20,549 nucleotides of DNA. Source: Brumimicrobium sp041655765. Its GTDB lineage: Bacteria > Bacteroidota > Bacteroidia > Flavobacteriales_D > Crocinitomicaceae. Position 1 is the stretch's first letter; each line of letters begins with the position of its first letter. Location of the stretch: positions 1 through 20,549 of the forward strand of contig JBBAEU010000032.1 in assembly GCA_041655765.1 (NCBI GenBank), in the 5' to 3' direction. The position numbers and the translations under genes are program-made. Under the pieces are notes generated by a model that made no database searches, was not told the origin of the DNA, and worked only from the letters and a program-made list of their open reading frames with translations. Positions 1 to 9,360 of the stretch are shown piece after piece.

Positions 1-1110
1 AATCAACCGTTACACTTTCTGAAACAGTTAAATCTGTTCCCGCTTCGTTTTCTAACAATGTTTGTGAAGTATTTGGAGTAACAGTTACTACAAATTCATC
101 CACTACAATCTCAACTTCATTTGAAACTCCAGTAACTCCATTTACAACAGATTCACATACTACATAATAAGTTCCTGCTGTTGCAAACAATGGTGTGTAA
201 GTAGCACCCGTTTCTGGTGTTCCAAAAGATACATATCCAGAACCAGATGTTGTGCTGTATTTCCACTCACGCGAATCAACCGTTACACTTTCTGAAACAG
301 TTAAATCTGTTCCCGCTTCGTTTTCTAACAATGTTTGTGAAGTATTTGGAGTAACAGTTACTACAAATTCATCCACTACAATCTCAACTTCATTTGAAAC
401 AGTAACATCACCAGCAAAATCGGACTCTACAACTACATAATAAGTTCCTGCTGTTGCAAATTGAGGTGTGTAGGTAGCACCTGTTTCTGGTGTTCCAAAA
501 GACACATATCCAGAACCAGAAGTTGTGCTGTATTTCCACTCACGTGAATCTGCTGAAGAAGGAGTTTCAGTTGCAGTTAATAAAGTTCCTACTTCATTTT
601 CGATAAGCGTTTGCGTATTATTTGGTGAAATTGTAACCATATTAGAAACAGACGGTGTAACGACAATTTCCACTTCATTTGATACTGCAACAGATGTACC
701 TGCAACAGATTCACATACTACGTAATAAGTTCCTGTTGTAGCAAACTGAGGTGTATAAGTAGCACCCGTTTCTGGTGTTGTAAAAGATACATATCCAGAA
801 CCAGAAGTTGTACTGTATTTCCACTCACGTGAATCTGCAGTATGAGACTCTGTTGCTGTTAGCGTATTCCCCGGCATGTTCTCAATCAAATTTTGAACAG
901 CTGCCGGAGCGATAGTCACAATAAAATCACTTACAATAACTTCTACTTCTTGAGAAACAACAATGTCTCCGTCAAAATCAGTTTCACAAACTACGTAGTA
1001 AGTTCCAGCTGTAGTGAATTGAGGCGTATATGTCAAACCAGTTTCTCCAGCAAGGTTATTCGTATAAGGACCGCCCGCAGTTGTAGAGTACTTCCATTGT
1101 CTTGAAGTTA
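1..1110 (-). repeat. Coding tandem repeats of about 273-285 bp (Ig-like units)
   Basis: Equivalent points of successive units (the TAC(A/G)TA(A/G)TAA stretch on the plus strand) lie at 161, 434, 719 and 992, giving periods of 273, 285 and 273 bp. Bases 1-127 and 274-400 appear identical over all 127 bases, while older units differ at many positions. The identity points to recent duplication or gene conversion of the C-terminal units. Confidence 0.85.
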
Positions 1111-1945
1111 CGCTACTTGCTGCATTTGGTATTTCATCAGCCGTCAAAGCACTTCCTGCTTGGTTTGTAATTAAGTTTTGAGTAAGCAATGGCGTTACAT
1201 TAACAACATTGGAATTATAGATTAACTCTAAGTCGTCAATTAATACCTCATCGCCCCCATCACCTCCTCCTGGGTCTTTATTAGTCGTAAAGGTAATCAG
1301 AATATATTGTGCATCTGTTGAAGTGCCAATATCATAATCAAAAGGTATAGAAATACGTTGCCATTGCCCTGAAGTTGAAGCATAGTTTAAAACAGCCTTA
1401 CCTACAACGTGGGAACTATCATCTACATCCTCTGGGTCACGATAATCATAATCATCATGAATGGTAGCAGAAATACGAGCTTCAGAAGCAATATTTACAG
1501 GAGTAAATTTTACCCAAGCCACAAGGCTATCAGGTTTACTCGTAAATGCTTCACTATGGTTAGCATCTGATCGTTTAGTAAAATTATAATTTGCAGTATT
1601 TGTTGGGGTAGTACTTCCCATATTTATCTGACCAAGCGTTAAATTACCATTAGCAAGAGCAAGACCAGCATCCCTAGTCCATATACGTGCGCTATAGGTT
1701 CCAGAATGTGCATCAGTGGAAGGTTCTACTTGTTTTCCTTTGGCTATACCACAAATAATACTACCCAACGTACAATTAGCTGTCTTGAAGGAATTCCAAT
1801 TAGTTGGTTCTTCATTATTAGTTCCGATATTATCCCAACTTTCAAAACCAGAATTTCCAATTTGTTGTTGGCTAAATCCAGCTAAGCTAAAAGCTCCAAT
1901 AAAGGCACTTAGCAAAAATAATTTCGTAATTTTTTTTAATTTCAT
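1..1945 (-). CDS. Secreted PCMD-like protein with tandem Ig-like repeats (partial, C-terminus outside window)
   Basis: Reading from ATG at 1945 the frame stays open for 648 codons to the left edge, so the C-terminus lies outside. It begins with a signal peptide (MKLKKITKLF, then a hydrophobic core ending near GFS|QQ). Residues about 27-243 start with IGNSGFESW and end with VLIDDLELIY, the pattern of PCMD (putative carbohydrate metabolism) domains in Bacteroidota. From about residue 250 there are four complete Ig-like repeats and part of a fifth, each of about 91-95 residues with the core SREWKYSTTSGSGY, ATYTPQFATAGTYYVV and SNEVEIVV. Such proteins are usually cell-surface or secreted, often with a type IX secretion tail at the C-terminus, which cannot be seen here. 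The ligand is unknown; glycan or surface adhesion is inference. It follows the RND pump on the same strand but has its own -7 box, so it is probably a separate unit. Confidence 0.85.
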   Translation of the reverse strand, partial: MKLKKITKLFLLSAFIGAFSLAGFSQQQIGNSGFESWDNIGTNNEEPTNWNSFKTANCTLGSIICGIAKGKQVEPSTDAHSGTYSARIWTRDAGLALANGNLTLGQINMGSTTPTNTANYNFTKRSDANHSEAFTSKPDSLVAWVKFTPVNIASEARISATIHDDYDYRDPEDVDDSSHVVGKAVLNYASTSGQWQRISIPFDYDIGTSTDAQYILITFTTNKDPGGGDGGDEVLIDDLELIYNSNVVNVTPLLTQNLITNQAGSALTADEIPNAASSVTSRQWKYSTTAGGPYTNNLAGETGLTYTPQFTTAGTYYVVCETDFDGDIVVSQEVEVIVSDFIVTIAPAAVQNLIENMPGNTLTATESHTADSREWKYSTTSGSGYVSFTTPETGATYTPQFATTGTYYVVCESVAGTSVAVSNEVEIVVTPSVSNMVTISPNNTQTLIENEVGTLLTATETPSSADSREWKYSTTSGSGYVSFGTPETGATYTPQFATAGTYYVVVESDFAGDVTVSNEVEIVVDEFVVTVTPNTSQTLLENEAGTDLTVSESVTVDSREWKYSTTSGSGYVSFGTPETGATYTPLFATAGTYYVVCESVVNGVTGVSNEVEIVVDEFVVTVTPNTSQTLLENEAGTDLTVSESVTVD

Positions 1946-2006
1946 AATTATTAATTTTAATAGACAAAACCCTTATTTATAAGGTTTGAATCAAATTATT
2001 ATTCGA

Positions 2007-2014
2007 CAAATATA
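2007..2014 (-). promoter_or_regulatory. Candidate -7 box for the PCMD protein gene
   Basis: The minus strand reads TATATTTG here, an exact match to the Bacteroidota -7 consensus TAnnTTTG. It lies 62 bp upstream of the ATG at 1945, in the 130-bp gap after the RND gene. No clear TTG -33 element is seen at the usual distance. Confidence 0.45.
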
Positions 2015-2075
2015 TAATAATAATTGAATCTCAGAATAAATTTAACGTTAAAAGAATTTGACAATTCAGTTAAAA

Positions 2076-5000
2076 TCAATTCAATTTTTCCTTTAATTCT
2101 TTAATCTCTTGTCTGCGAAGTTCTTCTTTACGAATATCTAAAATATCAACTTTATCGTAATCTTTTTCTTTACCACCCCGGAACCATTTACCTATATTGT
2201 AAAACATCAAGAAAACACCTGGAACAAGGAAAACTGTAAGAATCATGGAAGAAGTTAATCCTCCAATTATTACCCAAGCCATACCATTTTTAATTTCAGC
2301 ACCATCACCAAAAGCCAGGGCAATCGGCAACATCCCAAAAACCATTGCTAAGGTTGTCATCATAATTGGACGTAATCTATCTCGCCCTGCATTAATTAAA
2401 GCATTCATTATATTGGCACCTCTTCTCAACTCATGATTGACAAAGTCAACAATTAGAATTGCGTTTTTAGCTACCAGACCGAGCAACATAATTAATCCCA
2501 ACATAGCAAAAATAGACAATTCGTTCATTGTTAACGCCAGAGCCAGAAATGCTCCAATAAAAGATACTGGAATTGAGAAAAGTACAATAAAAGGCGAAAC
2601 CACATTTTCATACAGTGCGACCATTACGAAGTAAATCAATAAGATGCCAAGACCTAATGCCAGCAATAAGCTTTCCATAGACTCTTCCATATTTTCAGCG
2701 GCTCCTAAAAAACGAATTTCTGTACCAATAGGCATATCCAATTCATCAACACCTGTTTTAACATCAGCAATAATATCACCAAGTGGTCGATTAAATGTTG
2801 AAGCATAAACTTTCATCGAAGTCATACGGTCTATACGTTCACGAACAGCTTGACCTTCAACTTCCTCTATATTTGCTACATCTTGCAGTCGTACAATCGC
2901 TCCTTGTTGATTTTGAATCGTTAAGTTTCGTACATCTTCAATGGAATACTTATCAGCTTGATCTAACATAATTTGCACATCGTATTCTTCACCCGCTGAC
3001 TTGAATTTTGTACGGTCATTTCCTTGATAAGCTAATTGAACTGCACCACCAATTTCCATCACGGAAAGTCCATATAACGAAGCTTTTGTTCTGTCAACGT
3101 TGATTGCGATATCTTTTTTAGGTGATTTTGTTGAAAATCGAACGAAATCGGTTCCTGGGACTTCATTCACTACTCCAAATAGCATTTCTGCAGCTTTACG
3201 CACACTATCGGCCTCTGTTCCTTTAACAGCAATCTGAATAGGAATATTGTTTCCAGCAAAACTTACAGGTGTTATCACAACTTTTAGTCCTGCCATTTTC
3301 TCCAATGTATCCCGTAAATTTTGTGTAAAATCATCGGTTGAATACTCGCGTTCTGTTTTATCAACAATCTTTACGAACAATTCTGCCATGTTACTATTCG
3401 AAGCTTGGTTAGAAGCCACTTCTCCTTGTTGTGTTCCAACATTCGAAAACACCTGTACAACATCAGGATTAGATAATAAAAGACCTTCAATTTCTCCCAC
3501 TACTTGATTAGTTTCAGACAAAGTTTTTTCAGGCGAAAGATCAATTTGAAGATTAAATTCTCCACGATCGGCTTCTTGCATAAATGTAGGACTAACAAAT
3601 CCTTTTAAGGGCAATAGGATAACCGTAGAAACGAAAAGTGCAGTAATTACGATTGCAGTTACCCACTGATGGTTCAATGTCCATTTTAATGTTGATACAT
3701 ATAAATCTCGGATTCCATCAATGATACTTTCAAAGAACAAATTTATTCGTCCCCAGATTGTTTTTCTTGATAATTTCGGGATTTTCCCCCATCTCGACGC
3801 CATCATCGGTGTAAGCGTAAAGGCTACGGCGAGTGACATTAAGGTGGAGAAGACGACAACCAGAGAAAATTCTTTTAGAATATTACCGATTAATCCACCA
3901 GACAATGCTAACGGAATGAAAACAACCACATCGACAAGCGTAATTGAGAGGGCGGTAAATCCAATTTCATTACGACCTTCCAATGCTGCAATTCGTTTAT
4001 GTTTTCCCATCTCCATGTGGCGATAAATATTTTCCAAGACCACAATACTATCATCGACAAGAATTCCGACGACCATTGACAATGCCATTAAAGTCATTAA
4101 GTTTAAAGAAAATCCAAATACCCACATCATAATAAACGTCGGAATCATTGCAGACGGAATTGCCACCAAAACGAAAGTTGAGGAGCGGAAAGAATGTAGA
4201 AAGAACACCATTACAGCAGCAACGATGGCAACAGCAAGAAACAAGTCCACCATAACACCATTTGCCGAAGCCAAAGTAAAAACAGATTGGTCGTCTGCGA
4301 TCTTAAAATCGAAGCCTTCATCCCCATATCTTTCTTTGGCAAGTTCCAATTGTGCAATAACGCCCTGAGCCACAGTTACAGTGTTTGCATCTGTTTGTTT
4401 TTGAATTTCAATTCCAAGTCCAGGCTGACCATTAATTCTGTTTAAAGTTGTTGGTTCTGCTTGTCCGTCGAGTATTGACGCTACATCGCGCAGAAAAATT
4501 TTAGAACCGTCTGGACTTTCACGGATTATAAGGTTTTTTAGTGTTTCAACATCGTCAATTTTAGAATCAAAACGCAAAGAGAACCGCGACTCATCACTTT
4601 CGATGTTACCCGCGGGAAAAGATAAACCATTACTTGCGATAATATTTTGGACCATCAATGGGCTGATGTTGTAAGCCGACAATTTATCATTGTCAAGTTT
4701 AACTTCAATTTGACGTTCTGTACCACCGATTAGCGTAACCATTGCCACTCCATCCACATTTGAAATTAAAGGGCGAATTTTTAAATCCACCAAATCGTAC
4801 ATTTCTGTTGAAGACAGGTTGGATGTCGCAGTAACTTTTACAATTGGTAAATCATCTAAAGAGAATCGAGAGACAACAGGTTCTTGGATATCGCCAATAT
4901 CTGGTAGAAGTTCCATGATTTGTTGAATTTTTCGCTCTGCATCTTGTTGAGCTTTTACAGCATCTTCACCCTGATTTAGTTCGAGTGTAATGATTGAAAT

Positions 5001-5264
5001 ACTTTCTCTTGAAGATGAGTTAATGGATTTCAAACCTTCCAAGGAAGAAACGGCATCTTCAATATGTTTGGTTACACTATTTTCAACCTCATCAGATGAG
5101 GCACCAGGATAAATGGTCTGCACCAAAATCACAGGAATATCAAAAGATGGCAATAAGTTATAGTTTAAAGTTCTATAACTCATAAAACCAAATAAAATCA
5201 ACACGGTAAATATTACCGTAAAAAGTAAGGGGCGTTTTATTGCAACCTCCGTAACTGAAGCCAT
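2076..5264 (-). CDS. RND-family efflux pump, AcrB/HAE1-like inner membrane transporter
   Basis: This 1062-residue protein is the proton-driven inner membrane pump of a tripartite exporter. Its length and layout are those of the AcrB/MexB (HAE1) family: a first membrane segment near residues 12-30, a large periplasmic loop, a membrane bundle about 335-480, a second periplasmic domain, and a second bundle about 865-1025. The proton-relay aspartates are visible as D404-D405 in GILVDDSIVV, and the partner lysine as K933 in LVAKNAILIV. A charged, probably coiled-coil tail follows (about 1034-1062). It is the last gene of the operon, starting 10 bp after the adaptor gene. The substrate cannot be told from sequence; the absence of a metal-specific neighbour favours organic compounds over metals, which is inference. 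Confidence 0.95.
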   Translation of the reverse strand: MASVTEVAIKRPLLFTVIFTVLILFGFMSYRTLNYNLLPSFDIPVILVQTIYPGASSDEVENSVTKHIEDAVSSLEGLKSINSSSRESISIITLELNQGEDAVKAQQDAERKIQQIMELLPDIGDIQEPVVSRFSLDDLPIVKVTATSNLSSTEMYDLVDLKIRPLISNVDGVAMVTLIGGTERQIEVKLDNDKLSAYNISPLMVQNIIASNGLSFPAGNIESDESRFSLRFDSKIDDVETLKNLIIRESPDGSKIFLRDVASILDGQAEPTTLNRINGQPGLGIEIQKQTDANTVTVAQGVIAQLELAKERYGDEGFDFKIADDQSVFTLASANGVMVDLFLAVAIVAAVMVFFLHSFRSSTFVLVAIPSAMIPTFIMMWVFGFSLNLMTLMALSMVVGILVDDSIVVLENIYRHMEMGKHKRIAALEGRNEIGFTALSITLVDVVVFIPLALSGGLIGNILKEFSLVVVFSTLMSLAVAFTLTPMMASRWGKIPKLSRKTIWGRINLFFESIIDGIRDLYVSTLKWTLNHQWVTAIVITALFVSTVILLPLKGFVSPTFMQEADRGEFNLQIDLSPEKTLSETNQVVGEIEGLLLSNPDVVQVFSNVGTQQGEVASNQASNSNMAELFVKIVDKTEREYSTDDFTQNLRDTLEKMAGLKVVITPVSFAGNNIPIQIAVKGTEADSVRKAAEMLFGVVNEVPGTDFVRFSTKSPKKDIAINVDRTKASLYGLSVMEIGGAVQLAYQGNDRTKFKSAGEEYDVQIMLDQADKYSIEDVRNLTIQNQQGAIVRLQDVANIEEVEGQAVRERIDRMTSMKVYASTFNRPLGDIIADVKTGVDELDMPIGTEIRFLGAAENMEESMESLLLALGLGILLIYFVMVALYENVVSPFIVLFSIPVSFIGAFLALALTMNELSIFAMLGLIMLLGLVAKNAILIVDFVNHELRRGANIMNALINAGRDRLRPIMMTTLAMVFGMLPIALAFGDGAEIKNGMAWVIIGGLTSSMILTVFLVPGVFLMFYNIGKWFRGGKEKDYDKVDILDIRKEELRRQEIKELKEKLN

Positions 5265-5274
5265 ATTATTTGTA

Positions 5275-6333
5275 TTATTGTGCTTGAATCAAACTATTAT
5301 CTACAATGTTGATTTGTCCATCAACTACTACTTTTTCACCTTCTTCCAATCCATGAATCACCTCAATGTATTCACCATTTTCTCTTCCTACGTGAATGTC
5401 TTTTCTTTCTGCACGATTCCCATTTTGGACAAAGACATAGGCGTTTTTAACACCTTCCACCAAAGCTCTTTTCGGTATCTGAAGTACGGATTCTTCTGTA
5501 TCAGTTTTCAATTGAGCCGTAACGTATGTTCCTGCACGTAAGCCAGCGTTATCTTTAGCAGGAATTTTTACTTCTACTTGGTAATTGTAATTTCTATCTA
5601 CACTTGGTGCAATATAGGTTACTTTTCCAACGAATGTTTTTCCAGGATTGACAGACGAAGTAAGTTCAACCTCTTGCCCCATCTCTACAAATCGAACTTC
5701 GCTTTGGTTCAAATAGATATACACCTTAAAGAAACTCACATCTACGACAGTTGCAAGTGGTGTTCCTGCACCAACAAATTCACCAGCCAAATTATTTTTT
5801 GAGGTGATGATTCCAGAAATTGGTGATTTTATCAAGCCATCTTTCAGTTGTTGATCCAACTGTTGCAACTCTAATTGTCTTGACTCGTAACCAAATTTTG
5901 TATCTAAATATTGCATTTCAGAAAGCGCATTACCTTCGTAGAGTTCTTTATTTCTGATGTAATCAGCTTCCATTTTATCTAACGCCAATTTCAAATTTTC
6001 TCTTTGAATTTCGATAGTTTTTGTATCAATTTCCCCAATAATTTGTCCTTTGGTAACTCTTGTACCTAATTCGATATTGAATGACTCCAATCTTCCAGGC
6101 ATTGCAACAGATATATTTGCCATTTCGTTAGGTTCAACAACGGCAGGACGTTTAATATCATGTTTTAACTCCATAAATTCTACGGTTTGTATATTCACAG
6201 AAACAGGAATCATCGAACGGTCGATGGGCTGTTTACCTTCATTGATTATCTTCTTATTAGAAGTTAGCTTTATAACCGTAAAAATTGTAAATCCTGCCAA
6301 AATAACGATGGCTATTATCCCAGATTTTTTCAT
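5275..6333 (-). CDS. RND efflux periplasmic adaptor (membrane fusion protein, HlyD/AcrA type)
   Basis: This 352-residue protein bridges the pump and the outer membrane channel. It has one N-terminal hydrophobic segment (about residues 5-25) without a lipobox cysteine, so it is probably membrane-anchored rather than a lipoprotein. A biotinyl-lipoyl-like half motif (GRLESFNIELGTRVTKGQ) comes first, followed by a short helical hairpin, the second lipoyl half (LIKSPISGIIT), and beta-barrel and membrane-proximal domains ending with GLEEGEKVVVDG. The gene starts inside the stop codon of the TolC-like gene (TAATG, 1-bp overlap), suggesting translational coupling. The family assignment is firm; the substrate is unknown. 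Confidence 0.93.
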   Translation of the reverse strand: MKKSGIIAIVILAGFTIFTVIKLTSNKKIINEGKQPIDRSMIPVSVNIQTVEFMELKHDIKRPAVVEPNEMANISVAMPGRLESFNIELGTRVTKGQIIGEIDTKTIEIQRENLKLALDKMEADYIRNKELYEGNALSEMQYLDTKFGYESRQLELQQLDQQLKDGLIKSPISGIITSKNNLAGEFVGAGTPLATVVDVSFFKVYIYLNQSEVRFVEMGQEVELTSSVNPGKTFVGKVTYIAPSVDRNYNYQVEVKIPAKDNAGLRAGTYVTAQLKTDTEESVLQIPKRALVEGVKNAYVFVQNGNRAERKDIHVGRENGEYIEVIHGLEEGEKVVVDGQINIVDNSLIQAQ

Positions 6334-7721
6334 TATTTATTTTTTAAATAGTTGATTAAATTTCCTTTTGATTTTTCGTAATCTAGACGTGATGACAGCA
6401 TGTTCACCAATGAAGTTAAATAGTTTGTTTGTGCTTCTTTATAACTATAATCTGCGTTCAAAAAATCAGATAAAGAAGCAGCTCCCTTTTGATAAGAAAG
6501 ATTAGTTTGTTCGTAAACCTCCTTCGCCAAGTTTAGGTTATCTTGATTCACAGAATAGCTTGTATGTGCTTCAACCATCTTCGTTCTCGAGTTTGTCAAT
6601 TCCATCATCGAACCTTGTGTAAGAATTTCGTTTTGCGCTCTAAGGTTTTCGAGTTGGATAACTTGTTTATGGTAAGCCGTATTTGTTTTTAATCCATTAA
6701 AAATTGGGACAACTAATCTCAATCCTACAGCAGAGAAATCATGAAATTTTTTCCAAGACTCTCTAAATGTTTCACCGTAAGAATTCGCACCGTACCTTGC
6801 AAATGCTGTAAGCGTTGGCAAAGAAGAGTACTTTGTTACGCTGAGATTGATTTCTTGTAACTCAATGTTTTTATTATTAATCTTTAAATCCAATCGTTCG
6901 GAAATATTTAAAGGTTCGATCGGCAAACTCGAATCTATCACAATCTTATCTTTTGCTGAAATTTTAATTTCTTCATCCAATGGCATTCCCATGTTCATCT
7001 TAAGATTGTTTTTCGCATCTTTTGCACGCGCTTCCATCAAACTGATTTGAGCAGAAATATTGTTATGAGCGACTTTAATTCGGTTGTAATCAATGGGGGT
7101 AATCACACCTTTTTCCAAACGCAAGTCCATTATCTTCAGCAACTCAGTATATTGCGATAAGTTCTCGTTTAATAATTCCATTTGTTGCTCAACCACTAAC
7201 ACTTGATAATAAGCCATTGAAACACGATACATCAAGTCTTCAATATGCTTTTCAGCATTCAAATCAGATAATTCCTCTAATCCTTTTACACCTTTAAAAC
7301 CAACAATTGCGGAATGGTCATAAATTTTTTGTTCTAACTGAATTGCCGCAGAATTTGTGTTGGGTGAACCCATTCGTATTTCAAGGTCTTCCGCTTTATC
7401 TCCACCAGTTCCGGGAGGAAATAACTGGTCGAAACCTAAATCACCTGCTGGCATGACTGTTACAGGTAACTTCGCGTTATATGTCAGTTCAAAATTCCCA
7501 TTTATTGAAGGAAGATAAGATGAGTATAAATCCCTTTTGTTGTATTTAAACATTTCTTTTTCATTCTTAGAAAAAGTCATGTAAGGCGAATTGCTTAATC
7601 CGTAATTAAGACATTCTTCCAAGCTCATTCCTTCACCAGATTGAGCAAAGGGATAGAATGAAACTATCAATCCCATTCCAATTCCTATCCAAATATTTAT
7701 TTTTGATGCTGTTTTTGCCAT
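6333..7721 (-). CDS. TolC-family outer membrane efflux protein
   Basis: This 462-residue protein is the outer membrane channel of the efflux system. It has a signal peptide (hydrophobic stretch about residues 10-26, FAQ-type cleavage) and begins its mature part with MSLEECLNYGLSNSP, the usual start of the first TolC-like repeat. Long amphipathic helices with heptad-like spacing follow, and the second repeat ends with the common QTNLSYQKGAASLSDFLNAD pattern. The length is normal for the family. The ATG at 7721 lies 25 bp inside the 3' end of the regulator gene, so regulator and channel are surely co-transcribed. Channel genes in Bacteroidota RND operons are often first among the structural genes, as here. 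Confidence 0.93.
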   Translation of the reverse strand: MAKTASKINIWIGIGMGLIVSFYPFAQSGEGMSLEECLNYGLSNSPYMTFSKNEKEMFKYNKRDLYSSYLPSINGNFELTYNAKLPVTVMPAGDLGFDQLFPPGTGGDKAEDLEIRMGSPNTNSAAIQLEQKIYDHSAIVGFKGVKGLEELSDLNAEKHIEDLMYRVSMAYYQVLVVEQQMELLNENLSQYTELLKIMDLRLEKGVITPIDYNRIKVAHNNISAQISLMEARAKDAKNNLKMNMGMPLDEEIKISAKDKIVIDSSLPIEPLNISERLDLKINNKNIELQEINLSVTKYSSLPTLTAFARYGANSYGETFRESWKKFHDFSAVGLRLVVPIFNGLKTNTAYHKQVIQLENLRAQNEILTQGSMMELTNSRTKMVEAHTSYSVNQDNLNLAKEVYEQTNLSYQKGAASLSDFLNADYSYKEAQTNYLTSLVNMLSSRLDYEKSKGNLINYLKNK

Positions 7722-8161
7722 TTTTCGTATAATCCTGTTAATTCATCCATTGTAAACTCCATAAAACTTATAACTTCATCCAACGACTTATTAAATTCTG
7801 TCGTTTTTGGGGTTCTTATCTCACTAATTTCAATCATTAGTTGACGGAACTCATTTATAAATCTAAAATGTTCATCAAATGCTCTTTTCCATGTTTCGAT
7901 GTTCGACCGAAAATACCGTTTCCTGTCCCCAGTTTTTGTAACATATTCAGCACGTTTCGTAGCCAAGAGAAAATTAATTCCGTTACTGGTAGCACTTTTA
8001 CTAAGATTTAAAACTTCTCTAATTTCATCAAATGTTAATTCTACTTTATCAGAAATTAGTAAAAGCGCATTGATTCTAGCAGTAGCAGGTTTCATCCCTA
8101 TTTCTGTTAGAAAAACGCCTGTTTTTTCAATGAGTTTTAATTGTTTTTCTGAAAGTGTCAT
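7697..8161 (-). CDS. GbsR/MarR-family transcriptional regulator of the efflux operon
   Basis: This 154-residue protein has a winged helix-turn-helix of the GbsR/MarR type: FDEIREVLNLSKSATSNGINFLL forms the HTH (about residues 44-66), followed by a wing with TKTGDRKRYFR. The C-terminal half is helical and probably forms the dimer interface. It is the first gene of the operon, overlapping the TolC-like gene by 25 bp, and has a strong inverted repeat in its upstream region. This arrangement is typical of a local autorepressor that is released when a pump substrate accumulates. The ligand and the repressor (rather than activator) role are inferred. Confidence 0.88.
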   Translation of the reverse strand: MTLSEKQLKLIEKTGVFLTEIGMKPATARINALLLISDKVELTFDEIREVLNLSKSATSNGINFLLATKRAEYVTKTGDRKRYFRSNIETWKRAFDEHFRFINEFRQLMIEISEIRTPKTTEFNKSLDEVISFMEFTMDELTGLYEKWQKQHQK

Positions 8162-8188
8162 TTAATACTTTTCTTTTTATAAAAAGTG

Positions 8189-8196
8189 CAAATATA
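8189..8196 (-). promoter_or_regulatory. Candidate -7 box for the efflux operon
   Basis: The minus strand reads TATATTTG, matching TAnnTTTG exactly, 28 bp upstream of the regulator ATG at 8161. The inverted repeat at 8207-8232 lies immediately upstream, over the -33 region. Confidence 0.6.
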
Positions 8197-8206
8197 AAAA
8201 CTTTTC

Positions 8207-8232
8207 ATTAGTTCTTTTAATTAAGAACTAAT
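8207..8232. promoter_or_regulatory. Inverted repeat, probable operator of the GbsR/MarR regulator
   Basis: Perfect 10-bp arms ATTAGTTCTT and AAGAACTAAT flank a 6-bp spacer (TTAATT). The size and symmetry suit a dimeric winged-helix repressor. The site starts 10 bp upstream of the -7 box, covering the expected -33 contact, so bound protein would block the polymerase. The site is seen directly; binding by the adjacent regulator is inferred. Confidence 0.65.
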
Positions 8233-8270
8233 AAAACCAAAAATAATGTTAAAATTTTAAAAGTGTTGAT

Positions 8271-9359
8271 TTACTTCGGGGTCATGCGATAAAGTAATAA
8301 TCCAATAACACCAAACAAGACATTGGGAACCCAAACGGCGATAACGCTTGGTAGTCCAACATTTTCAGCCGCAACGGTCATAACCTTCATTGCAAAAATA
8401 AAGACAAACGCCAAAAGAAGCCCCAATGCGATATTTGCTCCAATTCCTCCCCTTGTCTTTCGAGAAGAAACCGCCATACCGATTAAAGTTAAAACATACG
8501 TCCCAAAGGGTAGTGAGGTTCGTTGATACAATTCAATTTCATAAAAAGCAATGTCCCCTGAGCCTTTTGCTTTTTCTTCTGCAATAAACTGTTTCAATTC
8601 ATTATATCCCATTGTTTGTGCAACCGAGTTTCTTGCAGCCATATCTATCAATCTGAAAGGCAAAACTGTATCCAACACTTTACCGCCAAATCCAGAATAG
8701 ATGATGCTATCGGCTGGATATCCGACGTATCGAATATGATAATTTTCAAATTGCCAATTATTTGTACTATCTGCGTTGATTGCTTGATCCGCTTTAAATA
8801 TTGAAATTAATTGGTTATTTTCATCTCGGTTTTCCATAACAAAACCTAAAGCTCTACCTTTATCTGCGCGATAGGAGTCGAAATAAACTATTTTTCTTCC
8901 AGGAAACTCTGCAAAATAATTCGAAATTATTCGGACATTTCTATAATATGTTTCTTCAAATGCCAATCTATTTTTGTTAGCAACTGGGAGAACAACATGG
9001 TTCAACGCCAAGGATATTAACATTAAGATTGTTGCACCAATCATATACGGTTTCAAAATTCTGTGAAAGGGTCTTCCGCTATTTATCATCGGAATAATTT
9101 CAGTGTTTTGCGCCATTTTTCCTGTAAACCAAATTACAGAAACAAAAACGATGAGTGGAGAGAAGAGATTTCCAAAATAAATAATGAAGTTGAGATAATA
9201 CTCAAAAATAATTCCTGAAATGGGTGCTTCTCGGTCGATAAAATCGCCCAACCGCTCAGATATGTCGAAAACCATAGCCAAAAGCATAATGATTCCTAAC
9301 ATAAAGAAGAAGGTAACCAAAAACTTTTTAATGATATATCGGTCTAAAATTTTGAGCAT
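8271..9359 (-). CDS. LptF/LptG-family lipopolysaccharide export permease
   Basis: This 362-residue protein belongs to the YjgP/YjgQ (LptF/LptG) family, whose members form the inner membrane part of the Lpt complex that extracts lipopolysaccharide and passes it to the periplasmic bridge. The N-terminus has the family start LDRYIIKKFLVTFF and about three membrane segments (roughly 12-30, 55-78, 103-125). A periplasmic beta-jellyroll region follows (about 130-270), then three C-terminal segments (about 280-358). Which of LptF or LptG it represents cannot be decided by eye. The ATG is one base after the TAG of tgt (TAG-A-ATG), so the two are probably translated together. Pairing of a Tgt gene with an LptF/G gene is a common Bacteroidota arrangement. 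Confidence 0.9.
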   Translation of the reverse strand: MLKILDRYIIKKFLVTFFFMLGIIMLLAMVFDISERLGDFIDREAPISGIIFEYYLNFIIYFGNLFSPLIVFVSVIWFTGKMAQNTEIIPMINSGRPFHRILKPYMIGATILMLISLALNHVVLPVANKNRLAFEETYYRNVRIISNYFAEFPGRKIVYFDSYRADKGRALGFVMENRDENNQLISIFKADQAINADSTNNWQFENYHIRYVGYPADSIIYSGFGGKVLDTVLPFRLIDMAARNSVAQTMGYNELKQFIAEEKAKGSGDIAFYEIELYQRTSLPFGTYVLTLIGMAVSSRKTRGGIGANIALGLLLAFVFIFAMKVMTVAAENVGLPSVIAVWVPNVLFGVIGLLLYRMTPK

Positions 9360-9360
9360 T

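Noticed and set aside
252..1105. Plus-strand open frames rich in Ser and Thr opposite the Ig-like repeats
   Set aside because: They repeat with the same period as the real minus-strand gene and are only its antisense shadow.
1..1110. Regularly spaced repeats suggestive of a CRISPR array
   Set aside because: The repeats have periods of 273-285 bp and lie in one open frame on the minus strand encoding Ig-like domains.
3247..4026. Plus-strand open frames opposite the RND pump gene (3247-3507, 3721-4026)
   Set aside because: They lie entirely opposite a long, well-conserved gene and have no recognisable domain or start context.
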